A DNA stretch of 64,000 nucleotides from Listeria fleischmannii subsp. fleischmannii LU2006-1 (GTDB taxonomy: Bacteria; Bacillota; Bacilli; Lactobacillales; Listeriaceae): positions 39 to 64,038 of the forward strand of contig NZ_ALWW01000008.1 in the NCBI RefSeq assembly GCF_000344175.1, in the 5' to 3' direction. Shown here piece after piece: positions 7,806 through 17,824 of this stretch; position 1 is the first letter of the stretch, and each line of letters begins with the position of its first letter. A program made the position numbers and the translations under genes. Below the pieces are notes generated by a model. The model saw nothing but the letters and a program-made list of their open reading frames with translations, was not told the DNA's origin and ran no database searches.

Positions 7806-10800
7806 GTGAAGTATCGGAAAAAAGGACTGAAATTTTTTTAAAAAAGACGGAAAAATTTAATGGCAACTGGACGATTTTAGAGGAAAAGAGCCGTTCCTGG
7901 GAGAAAATGTACCGCGATAGATGGGCGCACGATAAAGTGGTGCGGACGACACACGGAGTGAATTGTACGGGGTCTTGTAGCTGGAAAGTTTTTGTGAAAA
8001 ATGGGATTATTACGTGGGAAAATCAGGCTACGGACTATCCTTCTTGTGGTGTAGATATGCCAGAATTTGAACCCCGTGGTTGCCCGCGTGGTGCTAGTTT
8101 TTCATGGTATGAATATAGTCCACTACGCGTAAAATATCCGTATATTCGCGGTTTGCTTTTTAGAATGTGGCAAAATGCGTTAAAAAATCATCCGAATCCT
8201 GTTGCGGCTTGGGCGAGCATTGTCGAAGATCCTGAAAAAGCAGAAGCGTATAAAGCGTCGCGCGGTAAAGGTGGACAAGTTCGTGTCACATGGCAGGATG
8301 CTTACGAATTAATTAGCGCGATGTTACTTTATACAATAAAAAAATACGGGCCAGACCGGGTGGCGGGTTTTACGCCAATTCCAGCCATGTCCATGATTAG
8401 TTACGCAGCAGGTTCACGCTTTATTACATTACTTGGCGGCGAAATGCTAAGTTTTTATGATTGGTATGCCGATTTACCTCCCGCTTCCCCGCAAATTTGG
8501 GGCGAACAAACGGATGTACCAGAATCGAGTGATTGGTATAATGCAGGCTACATCATGATGTGGGGCTCAAACGTGCCGCTCACAAGGACGCCGGATGCCC
8601 ACTTTATGACAGAAGTGCGCTATAAAGGAACAAAAGTCGTCGCAGTCGCCCCCGATTACGCAGAAAATGTAAAATTTGCAGATAATTGGCTAGCGCCGAA
8701 TCCAGGTACAGACGCAGCACTAGCACAGGCGATGACACACGTTATTTTAAAAAGAGTTTTATGATGAAAAAAAAGAAACCTTGTTTTTAAACTATGCCAA
8801 ACGATATACGGACTTACCATTTTTAATTTTACTGGATGAAGCAAAAGAGGGCTATCAAGCAGGAAGATTTCTTCGGGAAACGGATTTAGGCTTAGAGAGC
8901 GAACACGGTGAATGGAAAACCTGTTTGATTGACGAAAAAACAGACCGAATTATAACGCCTAACGGGACAATTGGACAGCGATGGGCTAAAAATGAAAAAT
9001 GGAATTTAAGCCTCGAAAACGAAGACGGCACAGAAATCGCGCCTAAACTTTCATTAAAAGAAGAAGGCCATGTTGAAAAAATTGTTTTTCCTTTCTTTGA
9101 TGAACTTGGAAATGGCACGTTTAGCCGCCACATACCCGTTCGGAAAATTACGCTTCATGACGGTAGCGAAAGACTTGTTGCGACTGTTTTTGATATTATG
9201 CTTAGCCAATACGGAATTAGCGCAGCAGAAGGCGATACACTTTCGGCAAAAAGTTTTGATGATGAAACAAGCCCGTATACGCCAGCTTGGCAAGAAAAAA
9301 TAACAGGCGTAAAAGCAAGCATCGTCACACAAGTCGCGCGTGAATTTGCCCAAAATGCGATTGATACAAAAGGGTGCTCCATGATTATTATGGGAGCAGG
9401 AATTAATCACTGGTTTAATAGTGATACCATTTACCGTTCCATTTTAAACTTGGTTATTTTAACAGCCTCACAAGGTGTAAACGGCGGAGGATGGGCGCAC
9501 TACGTCGGCCAAGAAAAATGCCGACCAATTGAAGGCTGGCAAACTGTCGCTTTCGCAAAAGACTGGCAAGGAGCTGTACGACAACAAAACGGGACTAGTT
9601 TTTGGTATTTCGCAACCGATCAGTGGAAGTATGAAGAGATGGAGCATTCCGCACTCCAATCACCACTTTCAAAAGATTTACGCTATAAGCACCCAGCCGA
9701 TTATAATGTGTTAGCAGCACGCCTAGGCTGGCTACCTTCCTTCCCGCAGTTTGATAAAAGTTCATTATCTTACGGGGAGAAAGCACCAGAAAAAACGAAT
9801 GAGGAGTTAATTCAAGAACTCGTAAAGGATCTTATCTCCGGTGAAACAAAATTCGCGATTGAAGACCCGGATAATCCTGACAACTTCCCAAGAGGACTTT
9901 TCGTCTGGCGCTCCAATTTAATGTCCTCAAGCAGTAAAGGACAAGAATACTTTATGAAACATTTGTTAGGGACAACCGATAATTTGCTATCCAAGCCAAA
10001 TGATGAATTTCGTCCAGAAGAGATGGTGTGGCGCGATGAAGAGGTACGCGGAAAACTAGATTTACTTGTCACACTAGATTTTCGAATGACAGCTACACCC
10101 ATGTATTCCGATGTGGTATTACCAGCCGCCACTTGGTATGAAAAAACCGATTTATCAAGCACCGATATGCATCCGTTCGTGCATCCATTTAACCCGGCCA
10201 TTAACCCACTTTGGGAATCAAAATCAGACTGGAATATTTTTAAAGATTTGGCGCAAGTCTTTTCTAAAATGGCCCGCCACATTTTTGATAAACCAGAACG
10301 AGATATCGTAATGCTCCCGCTCGGTCATGATTCAGAAAAGGAAATTGCCCAACCATACGGAGAAATTAAAGATTGGAAAAAAGGAGAGATAGAGGCGATT
10401 CCAGGTAAAACTATGCCGATTTTCCAAGTTGTCGAACGCGACTATACACAAGTTTTCGATAAATTTATTTCGCTTGGCCCAAACGTTTCAAGTGGTCTCG
10501 TTGGTGCACACGGGACACAGTTTTCAGTGGCGCCTGAATATGAGGAAATCAAACAAATGAACGGCACATACCTAGATGATACGATTAAAAGTGGCAAACC
10601 GATTATTAAAGATGAACGGCAAGTCGCCGATGCGATTCTTAGAATTTCAAGCGCGACAAATGGAAAAGTGGCGGTGCGCGCTTGGGAAAGCGCCGAAGAA
10701 ACAACCGGCGTAGCACTCACAGATCTGGCAAAGGACCGTGAGGCGGAAAAAATTACATTCCAAAGTATTACCGTTCAGCCGCGTGAAGTTATTCCAACAC

Positions 10801-11483
10801 CTGTTTTTACGGGTTCGAATACGAACGGGAAACGTTATTCACCGTTTACGACCAATATTGAACGCTTAGTGCCGTTCCGTACGCTCACTGGAAGGCAGCA
10901 ATTTTATATTGATCATGAGCTGTTTTTACAGTACGGCGAAGCCTTACCGATATACAAACCGACACTGCCACCTCAAGTTTTTGCCAAAAGAGACGATGTT
11001 AAAAAAGAAGCAAGTGAAAATACGCTGACGCTTCGCTATTTAACACCGCACGGGAAGTGGAATATTCACAGCATGTACCAAGATAACCAGCATATGTTAA
11101 CGCTCTTCCGGGGCGGGCCAAATGTTTGGTTAAGCGATGAAGATGCCCAAGCTTCTGGGATAAAAGATAACGATTGGTTAGAGGTGTATAACCGAAATGG
11201 TGTCGTAACTGCAAGAGCGGTCGTGAGTCACCGGATACCTAAAGGCACGATGTTTATGTATCATGCGCAAGACAAACATGTAAATGTACCTGGTAGCGTC
11301 TTAACGGGAAATCGCGGTGGTAGTCATAATTCGCCAACTAAAATCCATGTGAAACCGACGCAAATGGTTGGGGGATATGCCCAGTTAAGCTATGGGTTTA
11401 ATTATTACGGACCGATTGGGAACCAGCGTGATTTATATGTAAATGTGAGAAAACTAGAAGAGGTGAATTGGCTTGAAGATTAA
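7806..11483 (+). CDS. narG: Respiratory nitrate reductase alpha subunit NarG (two frameshifts)
   Basis: Molybdopterin (bis-MGD) catalytic subunit reducing nitrate to nitrite on the inner face of the membrane. The summed length (~1,225 residues) fits NarG. The H-x3-C-x3-C [4Fe-4S] motif is in THGVNCTGSCSW, and PRGCPRGASFSWY, PPASPQIWG, PESSDWYNAGY and RGGSHNSP are family signatures. Translation appears to start at GTG 7806 (AGAGGTGAG before it) but meets a stop at about 7839 in a T7-A6 run where one base is missing. A second break at about 8752 has one extra A; removing it gives HVILKEFYDEKKETLFLNYA, as in other NarG. Frames used: 7806-7840, 7840-8756 and 8756-11483. Both breaks are in homopolymers and may be sequencing errors. 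Confidence 0.93.
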
Positions 11484-13038
11484 AGCGCAAATTGGAATGG
11501 TGATGAACCTTGATAAATGTATTGGTTGTCATACGTGTAGTGTGACATGTAAAAATACCTGGACAAATAGGCCGGGTGCTGAATATATGTGGTTTAATAA
11601 TGTAGAGACAAAACCAGGCGTCGGTTATCCGAAAAGGTGGGAAGACCAAGAAGAGTATAAGGGTGGTTGGACTTTAAATAAAAAAGGAAAACTTGAATTA
11701 AAATCGGGTTCAAAATGGAGTAAAGTGGCTCTTGGAAAGATTTTTTATAATCCAGATATGCCAGAGTTAAAAGATTACTATGAACCATGGACGTATGATT
11801 ATGAAAATTTATTTTCTCCTGAACAAAGAAAAAACCAACCTGTTGCACGTCCCAAATCGGTTATATCGGGTGCGAATATGGAGATTGAATGGGGACCAAA
11901 CTGGGAAGATGACTTGGCTGGCGCGCCTAATACGCTTCCAAAAGACCCGAATATGAAAAAAATCGAATCTGAAATCCGCTCTAATTTTGAGACTACTTTC
12001 ATGATGTATTTACCACGACTTTGCGAACATTGTTTAAATCCCGCTTGCGTGGCATCCTGTCCAAGTGGTGCGATGTATAAGCGCGATGAGGATGGTATCG
12101 TTCTTGTTGATCAAGAGGCGTGTCGTGGCTGGCGTTACTGCATGACCGGCTGTCCTTATAAAAAAGTATATTTTAACTGGAAAACGAATAAAGCTGAAAA
12201 ATGCACGTTTTGTTTCCCAAGAATTGAAGCGGGCCTTCCAACGGTTTGTTCTGAAACATGTACGGGGCGAATTCGCTATTTAGGTGTTATGTTATATGAT
12301 GCGGACCGTGTAAAAGAAGCGGCGGAAACAAAAGATGAAAAAGAACTCTATGAAGCACAACTCGATTTATTTATTGATCCATTTGATCCGGAAATGATTG
12401 AACAAGCACGAAAGGATGGAATTACGGAAGACTGGATTACAGCAGCCCAAAATTCACCGATTTATAAAATGGCAAAAGAATATAAAATTGCGTTTCCGCT
12501 TCATCCTGAATATCGGACAATGCCGATGGTGTGGTATGTTCCGCCACTTTCACCCATTATGAATTATTTTGAAGGAAAAGATTCCATTCAAAATCCAGAT
12601 ATGATCTTTCCGGCAATTGAAGAAATGCGTCTTCCAGTAGATTACCTGGCAAGCATTTTAACTGCCGGAAATACAACCGTTATAAAAGAAGCCCTTCATA
12701 AAATGGCTATGATGCGCCTTTATATGCGAAATGTTTCTTCAGGAAAAGAATTTGATACCGCACGTTTAGAACGGGTAGGCTTGACGGAAGAAAATTTGAA
12801 AAAAATGTATCGCTTATTAGCCATTGCAAAATATGAAGATCGTTTTGTTATCCCTACAAGTCACAAAGAAGATTATATTGATACGTACCGTGCCCAAGGG
12901 GAGGCTGGATTTAGCGATGCGTGTAGTGGATGTAGTTTAGCGCCTGATCATGCGCAAATTATGCAAGCCCATACGGACGGAAAAACAACACAAGAAATGT
13001 ATGAAGAAAGCTTCTACGGAGGGATTTGGCGTGATTAA
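11473..13038 (+). CDS. narH: Respiratory nitrate reductase beta subunit NarH
   Basis: 521-residue iron-sulphur subunit that passes electrons from NarI to NarG. Four cysteine clusters are visible: CIGCHTCSVTC (residues about 16-26), CEHCLNPACVASC, CRGWRYCMTGC (with the Trp typical of the [3Fe-4S] site), and CTFCFPRIEAGLPTVCSETC. The frame is intact. It starts at TTG 11473, eight bases after AGAGGTG, and overlaps the end of narG by 11 bases. Confidence 0.96.
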   Translation: MKIKAQIGMVMNLDKCIGCHTCSVTCKNTWTNRPGAEYMWFNNVETKPGVGYPKRWEDQEEYKGGWTLNKKGKLELKSGSKWSKVALGKIFYNPDMPELKDYYEPWTYDYENLFSPEQRKNQPVARPKSVISGANMEIEWGPNWEDDLAGAPNTLPKDPNMKKIESEIRSNFETTFMMYLPRLCEHCLNPACVASCPSGAMYKRDEDGIVLVDQEACRGWRYCMTGCPYKKVYFNWKTNKAEKCTFCFPRIEAGLPTVCSETCTGRIRYLGVMLYDADRVKEAAETKDEKELYEAQLDLFIDPFDPEMIEQARKDGITEDWITAAQNSPIYKMAKEYKIAFPLHPEYRTMPMVWYVPPLSPIMNYFEGKDSIQNPDMIFPAIEEMRLPVDYLASILTAGNTTVIKEALHKMAMMRLYMRNVSSGKEFDTARLERVGLTEENLKKMYRLLAIAKYEDRFVIPTSHKEDYIDTYRAQGEAGFSDACSGCSLAPDHAQIMQAHTDGKTTQEMYEESFYGGIWRD

Positions 13039-13606
13039 TGCAGCGATTTTAAATAAAAAACGAGTCTTATTTGGTAAACTATCTCATTTGTTGGATTATC
13101 CGGATAAACAATTTTTGAATGAACGTTATATTACAGAAAACCTTGAGTTTGCGGAACCTGACACGAGAATGCATCTTGAGCATTTTTGGCAGTTTTTAAA
13201 AAGTAAACGCCTGTACGAAGTAGAACAATTTTACGCAGAAAGTTTTGATTTTACCAAAAAACGCTCTCTTTATATGACCTACTACAAATTTGAAGATGCA
13301 CGAGAACGCGGCCAAATGCTTGCTAAATTAAAATTTTTATATGAAATGTTCGGACTGCTTGCAGTGGACGAAGAATTAACCGATTTTTTACCCCTGATGC
13401 TTGAATTTTATGAAGCGGGTGATTGGTACATGGACGAACGTTTTCAAGATTTACAAGTATCTTTTGGTGTAATCGAGGACGGGACCTATTTTTTACTCCA
13501 AAATTTAAAAGAAGAAGAGCATCCTTACGCTTCGCTAGTGGAAGCTCTTCGAATAGAATTAAAAGCGTGTATGGTTAAAAAGGAGGGTTCGGCTTATGTG
13601 GAATAA
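13031..13606 (+). CDS. narJ: Nitrate reductase assembly chaperone NarJ
   Basis: 191-residue TorD/NarJ-family chaperone needed for cofactor insertion into NarG and its membrane targeting. The sequence has the family features LSHLLDYPD, YTxYYKFEDARERGQMLAKLKFLYEMFG (with a substituted start) and LPLMLEFY. GTG 13031 is chosen because ACGGAGG ends eight bases upstream and the family N-terminus begins here; the longer frame from 12950 lies inside narH. It overlaps narH by eight bases and narI by eleven, consistent with one operon. Confidence 0.92.
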   Translation: MINAAILNKKRVLFGKLSHLLDYPDKQFLNERYITENLEFAEPDTRMHLEHFWQFLKSKRLYEVEQFYAESFDFTKKRSLYMTYYKFEDARERGQMLAKLKFLYEMFGLLAVDEELTDFLPLMLEFYEAGDWYMDERFQDLQVSFGVIEDGTYFLLQNLKEEEHPYASLVEALRIELKACMVKKEGSAYVE

Positions 13607-14273
13607 TTTTTTATGGGTCATTTTGCCGTATCTTATCTTTGCAAGCTTTATTGTCGGCCATATTTTTCGCTATCGCTACGATAAGTTTAGCGTGACCGCG
13701 AAATCCAGTGAATTAATTGAGAAAAGGCAGCTGATGATAGGCAGCATTTTATTTCACGTGGGCATTTTATTCGTAGTCGGGGGACATTTTGTCGGCCTAG
13801 TCATTCCAAAATCCTTTACAGAAGCCATCGGAATGAGTGAACATACGTATCACATCATCGCAGTTGGCATTGGATCTGTTTTTGGTGTTATGACATTTAT
13901 CGGCATGTTTTTACTGACCTACCGGCGCATTAGTCATAAAAGTGTGCGACGCCTAAGCTCATCAGGCGATATCATTGTAAATCTAACCTTACTTTTAACA
14001 CTTCTTTTAGGGATACTAAGTACTTTATTTGGGACAAAAGAAGTGCCTGGTTTTGACTACCGAGAATCCATTTCCATCTGGTTTAGACAAATTTTTATGT
14101 TTAGACCGGACGCTAATTTGATGGCAGAAATCCCGCTCCTTTTTAAACTACATATCTTGAGCGCTTTTGTGATTTTCGGACTTTTTCCTTATACGCGGCT
14201 TGTTCACGCGTGGAGTGTACCGCTTAGTTACCTAAAAAGAAGATATATCATCTACCGGAAAAATCCGTCATAA
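13596..14273 (+). CDS. narI: Respiratory nitrate reductase gamma subunit NarI
   Basis: 225-residue membrane cytochrome b subunit that oxidises quinol and anchors NarGH. Five hydrophobic segments are visible (about residues 3-22, 48-70, 88-110, 130-148, 185-205). Candidate heme b histidines lie in FIVGHIFRYRYD, VVGGHFVGL, KLHILSAFVIFG and TRLVHAWSVP. The start ATG follows AAGGAGGG. It ends the structural nar genes; the nreABC regulators follow after a 64-base gap. Confidence 0.95.
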   Translation: MWNNFLWVILPYLIFASFIVGHIFRYRYDKFSVTAKSSELIEKRQLMIGSILFHVGILFVVGGHFVGLVIPKSFTEAIGMSEHTYHIIAVGIGSVFGVMTFIGMFLLTYRRISHKSVRRLSSSGDIIVNLTLLLTLLLGILSTLFGTKEVPGFDYRESISIWFRQIFMFRPDANLMAEIPLLFKLHILSAFVIFGLFPYTRLVHAWSVPLSYLKRRYIIYRKNPS

Positions 14274-14337
14274 TGCCACTATTCATTTTATTTGAGTTGC
14301 GTTATAGTAGTAGTAAGAGACTACGGGAGGCGCAAAG

Positions 14338-14821
14338 ATGAAGAATGAATTAGCCAAAGAGATAACGGACTTTTTAATTGAAGCGAGGCTAGATTTATCT
14401 GTAGATTTCCTTAGCATCGCGATGAACACAAGCAAAACGAGCCTGAAAGAAATCAAATGGTTGTTTGCTTCCGGAAACCGCAACAATCGCTATCAAAAGA
14501 TTGTTTTACAGGTTGGAAAAGGAATTGCTGGAATAGTATGGAAAACAGGCCGGCCCATGGCCGTAACTAATTTAAAAAAACGAAATGAATGGCACTTTGG
14601 AAGAGTATCCTATTGCCATTACTGAAAACCTCATTTCTATTCTAGCCATTCCTATTTTAATTGATCAGGAAGTCATGGCCATTTTTCTTGGCGGGTACCG
14701 AAAAGAAACGCAACTCGAAAAAACAAAATTAGAACAGCTAGAAAAAATTTCTACTGAGCTAGCACCTAAGCTTATACAGTTTATAAACGGAAAGGATAAT
14801 TTAGATGAGCTCATTCACTGA
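14338..14821 (+). CDS. nreA: Nitrate sensor NreA, GAF domain (one frameshift)
   Basis: ~160-residue single GAF-domain protein. In staphylococci NreA binds nitrate and controls the NreB kinase. Family features: IKWLFASGNRNNRYQKIVLQ, GKGIAGIVWKTGRPM, then PIAITENL and ILAIPILIDQ in the second frame. The frame breaks in an A7 run near 14574-14580; deleting one A joins NLKK to NEMNGTLEEYPIAI. GGGAGG precedes the ATG. It overlaps nreB by 17 bases. Confidence 0.86.
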
Positions 14822-15843
14822 AAATTCTTCTCTTATTCAGCTTTTTTTTGAAAAAACGAGTGATGCGGTTTTTATTATGGACTATGAGCAAAGAATCATT
14901 AATCAAAATAAAGCAGCACAAAAGTTGCTTCATGATGCTTTAACGGACTGGAAACAAATCAGTAGTTTTTGCTACGTTTGTAAAGGCTGCACCTCGTCAA
15001 TGGAGGAACATACGTGTCGTGATTGTCGAATAAAAAAACGCGAAGACGGAAGTTCTTTTCAAATCTACATAGAATTAAAAAATGGGCTTGAAATCCCGTA
15101 TAGTGCAAGTTTCTCTGTTATTGATGAAAAAAGCGAACGCTGCGTTTTGATTCTGCGTAATTTAACCGAACAACAAGAAATTGCGAAACAATTACAGAAA
15201 TCCACCTTAACGAAATATGTTTTAAATGCCCATGAAAATGAACGAAAAAAACTAATCACGGGAACTGCATGATGGTATCGCACAAGAAATGTACAGTGCA
15301 TTAATGGAAGTTAGAAAGCTGAAATACATGGAAAAAGGCGGAACGTTTGATAAGCAAATGGATGATGTTGAAACATCTGTTACCAATTTATTAACAGAAA
15401 TCCGCAATATGGCAGTTGACCTACGCCCGGCAGCACTGGACGATTTAGGTTTATATTCGGCATTAAAATCATATTGTAAGCGTTACGAACAAATTTTTGG
15501 TGTGGAAGTAGCTTTGATTTCAGATGTGCAAAACGAGCGTTTCTCCTCAACTGTTGAAACAACGCTTTACCGAGTGGCTCAAGAAGCTATGTTAAACGCC
15601 GCCAAATATGCTGACATTGATGATATTGTGGTCACCCTTAGAAAACGCGAAAAGTTGCTGATTTTAGAGGTGATTGATGATGGTGTAGGTTTTACGTTAG
15701 CTGACATGGAAATTAAAGGTTCCGGTTTAGGTTTATTAAATATGCAAGAACGTGTAGAACTTTGCGGCGGAATATGTGATATCCAATCTGAACATGGAAA
15801 AGGCACAGAAGTGATCGTCAAAATAGGGGTTGATAGCATATGA
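14805..15843 (+). CDS. nreB: Oxygen-sensing histidine kinase NreB (one frameshift)
   Basis: ~345-residue cytoplasmic kinase. The N-terminal PAS domain carries four cysteines spaced C-x2-C-x11-C-x2-C (CYVC...CRDC, near residues 54-72), the oxygen-labile Fe-S ligand pattern of staphylococcal NreB. A fifth cysteine lies between. Next come a HisKA_3 box (ENERKK...RELHDGIAQ) and an HATPase domain (EAMLNAAKYA, DDGVGF, GSGLGLLNM). The frame breaks near 15255-15262, immediately before the phosphoacceptor histidine. Removing one A from CTAATC restores KKLSRELHDG. As read, an upper product ends at 15272 and a lower ORF starts at ATG 15289. Confidence 0.88.
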
Positions 15844-16490
15844 TACGAATTATGGTAGCAGATGATCATGTTGTTGTGAGGCGAGGCTTGTCATTTATCA
15901 TTAATAAACAAGAAGATATGGAAGTGGTTTGTGACGCGGCGGACGGACTTGAGGCGATGTTAAAACTTGAACAGGCAGACGTAGATGTGGTTTTAATGGA
16001 TTTGAGCATGCCTCCAGGTGAAAATGGTCTTGTGACAACAAAGAAAATCAAAGAAAAATATCCACAAGTAAAAGTACTTATTATGACCATGCATGACGAT
16101 GAGGAATATTTATTTCGGGCACTAAAAATTGGTGCTTCTGGCTACTTATTAAAAAACGCGCATGATGGTGAAATGCTTGAGGCTATTCGTGCTGTTTATT
16201 CAGGCGGGATTTATATCTATCCAAGCGTGGCTCCAGCATTAGTTCGTGAATTTTTATCCAACCAAGAAGTTGATGAAAAAATAAATTCATATGAGCTACT
16301 CTCAAACCGAGAGCAAGAAATTTTACCCCTCATCGCGCTTGGCTACGGCAACAAAGAAATTGCACAAAAGCTTTTTATTTCCGTGAAAACGGTGGAAGCA
16401 CATAAAACGAGTATTATGCATAAACTTGAGTTTGAAAAAAGAACGGAACTGGTACATTATGCGATTAAGAAAAATTTAATTGATTTATGA
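15840..16490 (+). CDS. nreC: Nitrate/oxygen response regulator NreC
   Basis: 216-residue NarL/LuxR-type response regulator activated by NreB. The receiver domain has MVADDHVVVRRGL, the phosphoacceptor Asp in VVLMDLSMP (near residue 53) and a Lys in GYLLKNA. The LuxR helix-turn-helix is LSNREQEILPLIALGYGNKEIAQ...VKTVEAHKTSI. Its ATG overlaps the nreB stop (ATGA). It is the likely binder of the four TAGGG-like boxes in this window. A terminator follows. Confidence 0.94.
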   Translation: MIRIMVADDHVVVRRGLSFIINKQEDMEVVCDAADGLEAMLKLEQADVDVVLMDLSMPPGENGLVTTKKIKEKYPQVKVLIMTMHDDEEYLFRALKIGASGYLLKNAHDGEMLEAIRAVYSGGIYIYPSVAPALVREFLSNQEVDEKINSYELLSNREQEILPLIALGYGNKEIAQKLFISVKTVEAHKTSIMHKLEFEKRTELVHYAIKKNLIDL

Positions 16491-16521
16491 GATGCTATAA
16501 GCTTTTATAGTATCTTTTTTT
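16491..16521 (+). terminator. Terminator of the nar-nre transcript
   Basis: Stem GATGCTATAA (16491-16500) with TTATAGTATC (16505-16514), loop GCTT, then seven T. The T run touches the NreC box of narT. Confidence 0.85.
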
Positions 16522-16564
16522 AGGTATTTCCCCTATAGAGGTTTAATTGTGAAAGGGTTATCAT
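16521..16564 (+). promoter_or_regulatory. NreC-box-like site and -10 of the narT promoter
   Basis: The inverted repeat TAGGTATTTCCCCTA (16521-16535) is one base longer than the TAGGG-N4-CCCTA consensus. A -10-like TATCAT follows at 16559-16564, 23 bases downstream. This is the fourth promoter in the window with the same layout. Confidence 0.55.
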
Positions 16565-16600
16565 GAAATAAGATAAAACTTTACAAAGGGGAAATAAGAT

Positions 16601-17779
16601 ATGTCTAACACAAAAAAAGATTCGATTACAGCACTTATTATGGCCACAGTAGCGATGGCAGTTTCATTTATGGTGTGGGCCAGCATATCACCAGTCGCAA
16701 ATCAAATTGCGGTTAGTTTCGATTTGTCTGCTTCGCAAAAAAGTCTTTTAATTGCCACACCCGTTCTACTTGGCTCTATCATGCGCATACCAATGGGAAT
16801 CCTTAGTGATCGGTTAGGAGGTAAAAAAGTATATATCGGGACAATGATTTTCATTATTTTACCACTTATTTTTGTTCCAATGGTACAGTCTTTTCCGCTC
16901 CTAATTTTATTAGCCTTACTGCTTGGGATGGCAGGGACAACATTTGCTATTGCTATTTCATATGTATCTGCTTGGTTTCCACCTGAAAAACAAGGCCTCA
17001 TTCTTGGAATTGCCGGCATGGGGAATATTGGTAACGCGCTCGCTGGCTTAATTATTCCGCAAATTAATAGCAACTTGGGATTCGATTGGATTTATTATTC
17101 CTTAATTATCGCCCTTATCATTATCATCCTATTATTTGCCACTTTAGCAAAAGAAATGCCCATCTCTTCAGAAAAGAAAACCCTTAAACAGCAACTTTCG
17201 GTAGTAAAAGATAAAAATACTTGGTTCTTATCACTCTTTTATTTTTTAACTTTCGGTTCTTTTGTGGCGCTAAGCAATTATTTACCATCCTTTATGTCCG
17301 ATCAATTTTTAATGAATCCTGTAAATGCAGGCTTAGTTTCAGCTGCTTTTGCCGCAGTCGCGACATTAATGCGTCCAGTTGGCGGGGTTGTCGCGGATAA
17401 AATGAATCCAACTAAATTATTAAGCGGACTTTTCATTTGTGTCATTTTATTTGCCCTTGGAATGGCCGTGCTGTTAGAAAATTATGTTATTTTCACAACA
17501 TGTATCTTCCTTACTGCTTTAGCCGTTGGACTCGGAAATGGTGTCGTGTTTAAAATGGTCCCGATGGTTTCAAAAGGAAATACAGGTGCGGTCACAGGTT
17601 TTGTAGGCGCAGCAGGGGGACTTGGTGGATTCTTCCCACCATTAGTTCTTGGAGCAGTCAAAGAGTCTACAGGTTCATTTGCATTAGGTTTTGTTTTCCT
17701 AGGCATCTTTGCTTGTATTTGCCTCATTGTCGTTTGGATGGTTTATATTCGTCCAAAAATGAGCGAACAAAAAATATAA
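16601..17779 (+). CDS. narT: Nitrate/nitrite transporter NarT (MFS, NarK family)
   Basis: 392-residue, twelve-segment MFS transporter that imports nitrate for NarG and/or exports nitrite. The MFS loop RIPMGILSDRLGGKKVY follows segment 2. Two glycine-rich nitrate signatures are visible: GMGNIGNALAGLIIP in segment 5 and GAAGGLGGFFPPLVLG in segment 11. RBS AAAGGGG precedes the ATG. It has its own NreC-type promoter and ends at a terminator shared with ltaP. The gene order matches S. carnosus narT. Confidence 0.93.
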   Translation: MSNTKKDSITALIMATVAMAVSFMVWASISPVANQIAVSFDLSASQKSLLIATPVLLGSIMRIPMGILSDRLGGKKVYIGTMIFIILPLIFVPMVQSFPLLILLALLLGMAGTTFAIAISYVSAWFPPEKQGLILGIAGMGNIGNALAGLIIPQINSNLGFDWIYYSLIIALIIIILLFATLAKEMPISSEKKTLKQQLSVVKDKNTWFLSLFYFLTFGSFVALSNYLPSFMSDQFLMNPVNAGLVSAAFAAVATLMRPVGGVVADKMNPTKLLSGLFICVILFALGMAVLLENYVIFTTCIFLTALAVGLGNGVVFKMVPMVSKGNTGAVTGFVGAAGGLGGFFPPLVLGAVKESTGSFALGFVFLGIFACICLIVVWMVYIRPKMSEQKI

Positions 17780-17780
17780 G

Positions 17781-17824
17781 AAAAAAGCCACTCTTCATTT
17801 CAAATGAAAAGTGGCTTTTTATTA
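17781..17824. terminator. Bidirectional terminator between narT and ltaP
   Basis: Near-perfect palindrome with AAAAAGCCACT on the left and AGTGGCTTTTT on the right, plus an inner CATTT/AAATG stem. A runs and T runs at both ends serve the two converging genes. Confidence 0.88.

Noticed and set aside
9054-9786. Cluster of overlapping ORFs on both strands inside narG
   Set aside because: All lie within the clearly conserved narG frame, lack ribosome sites and have no family resemblance; they are chance frames.
12950-13030. Upstream extension of narJ
   Set aside because: Lies inside narH; the SD sequence and family N-terminus support GTG 13031.
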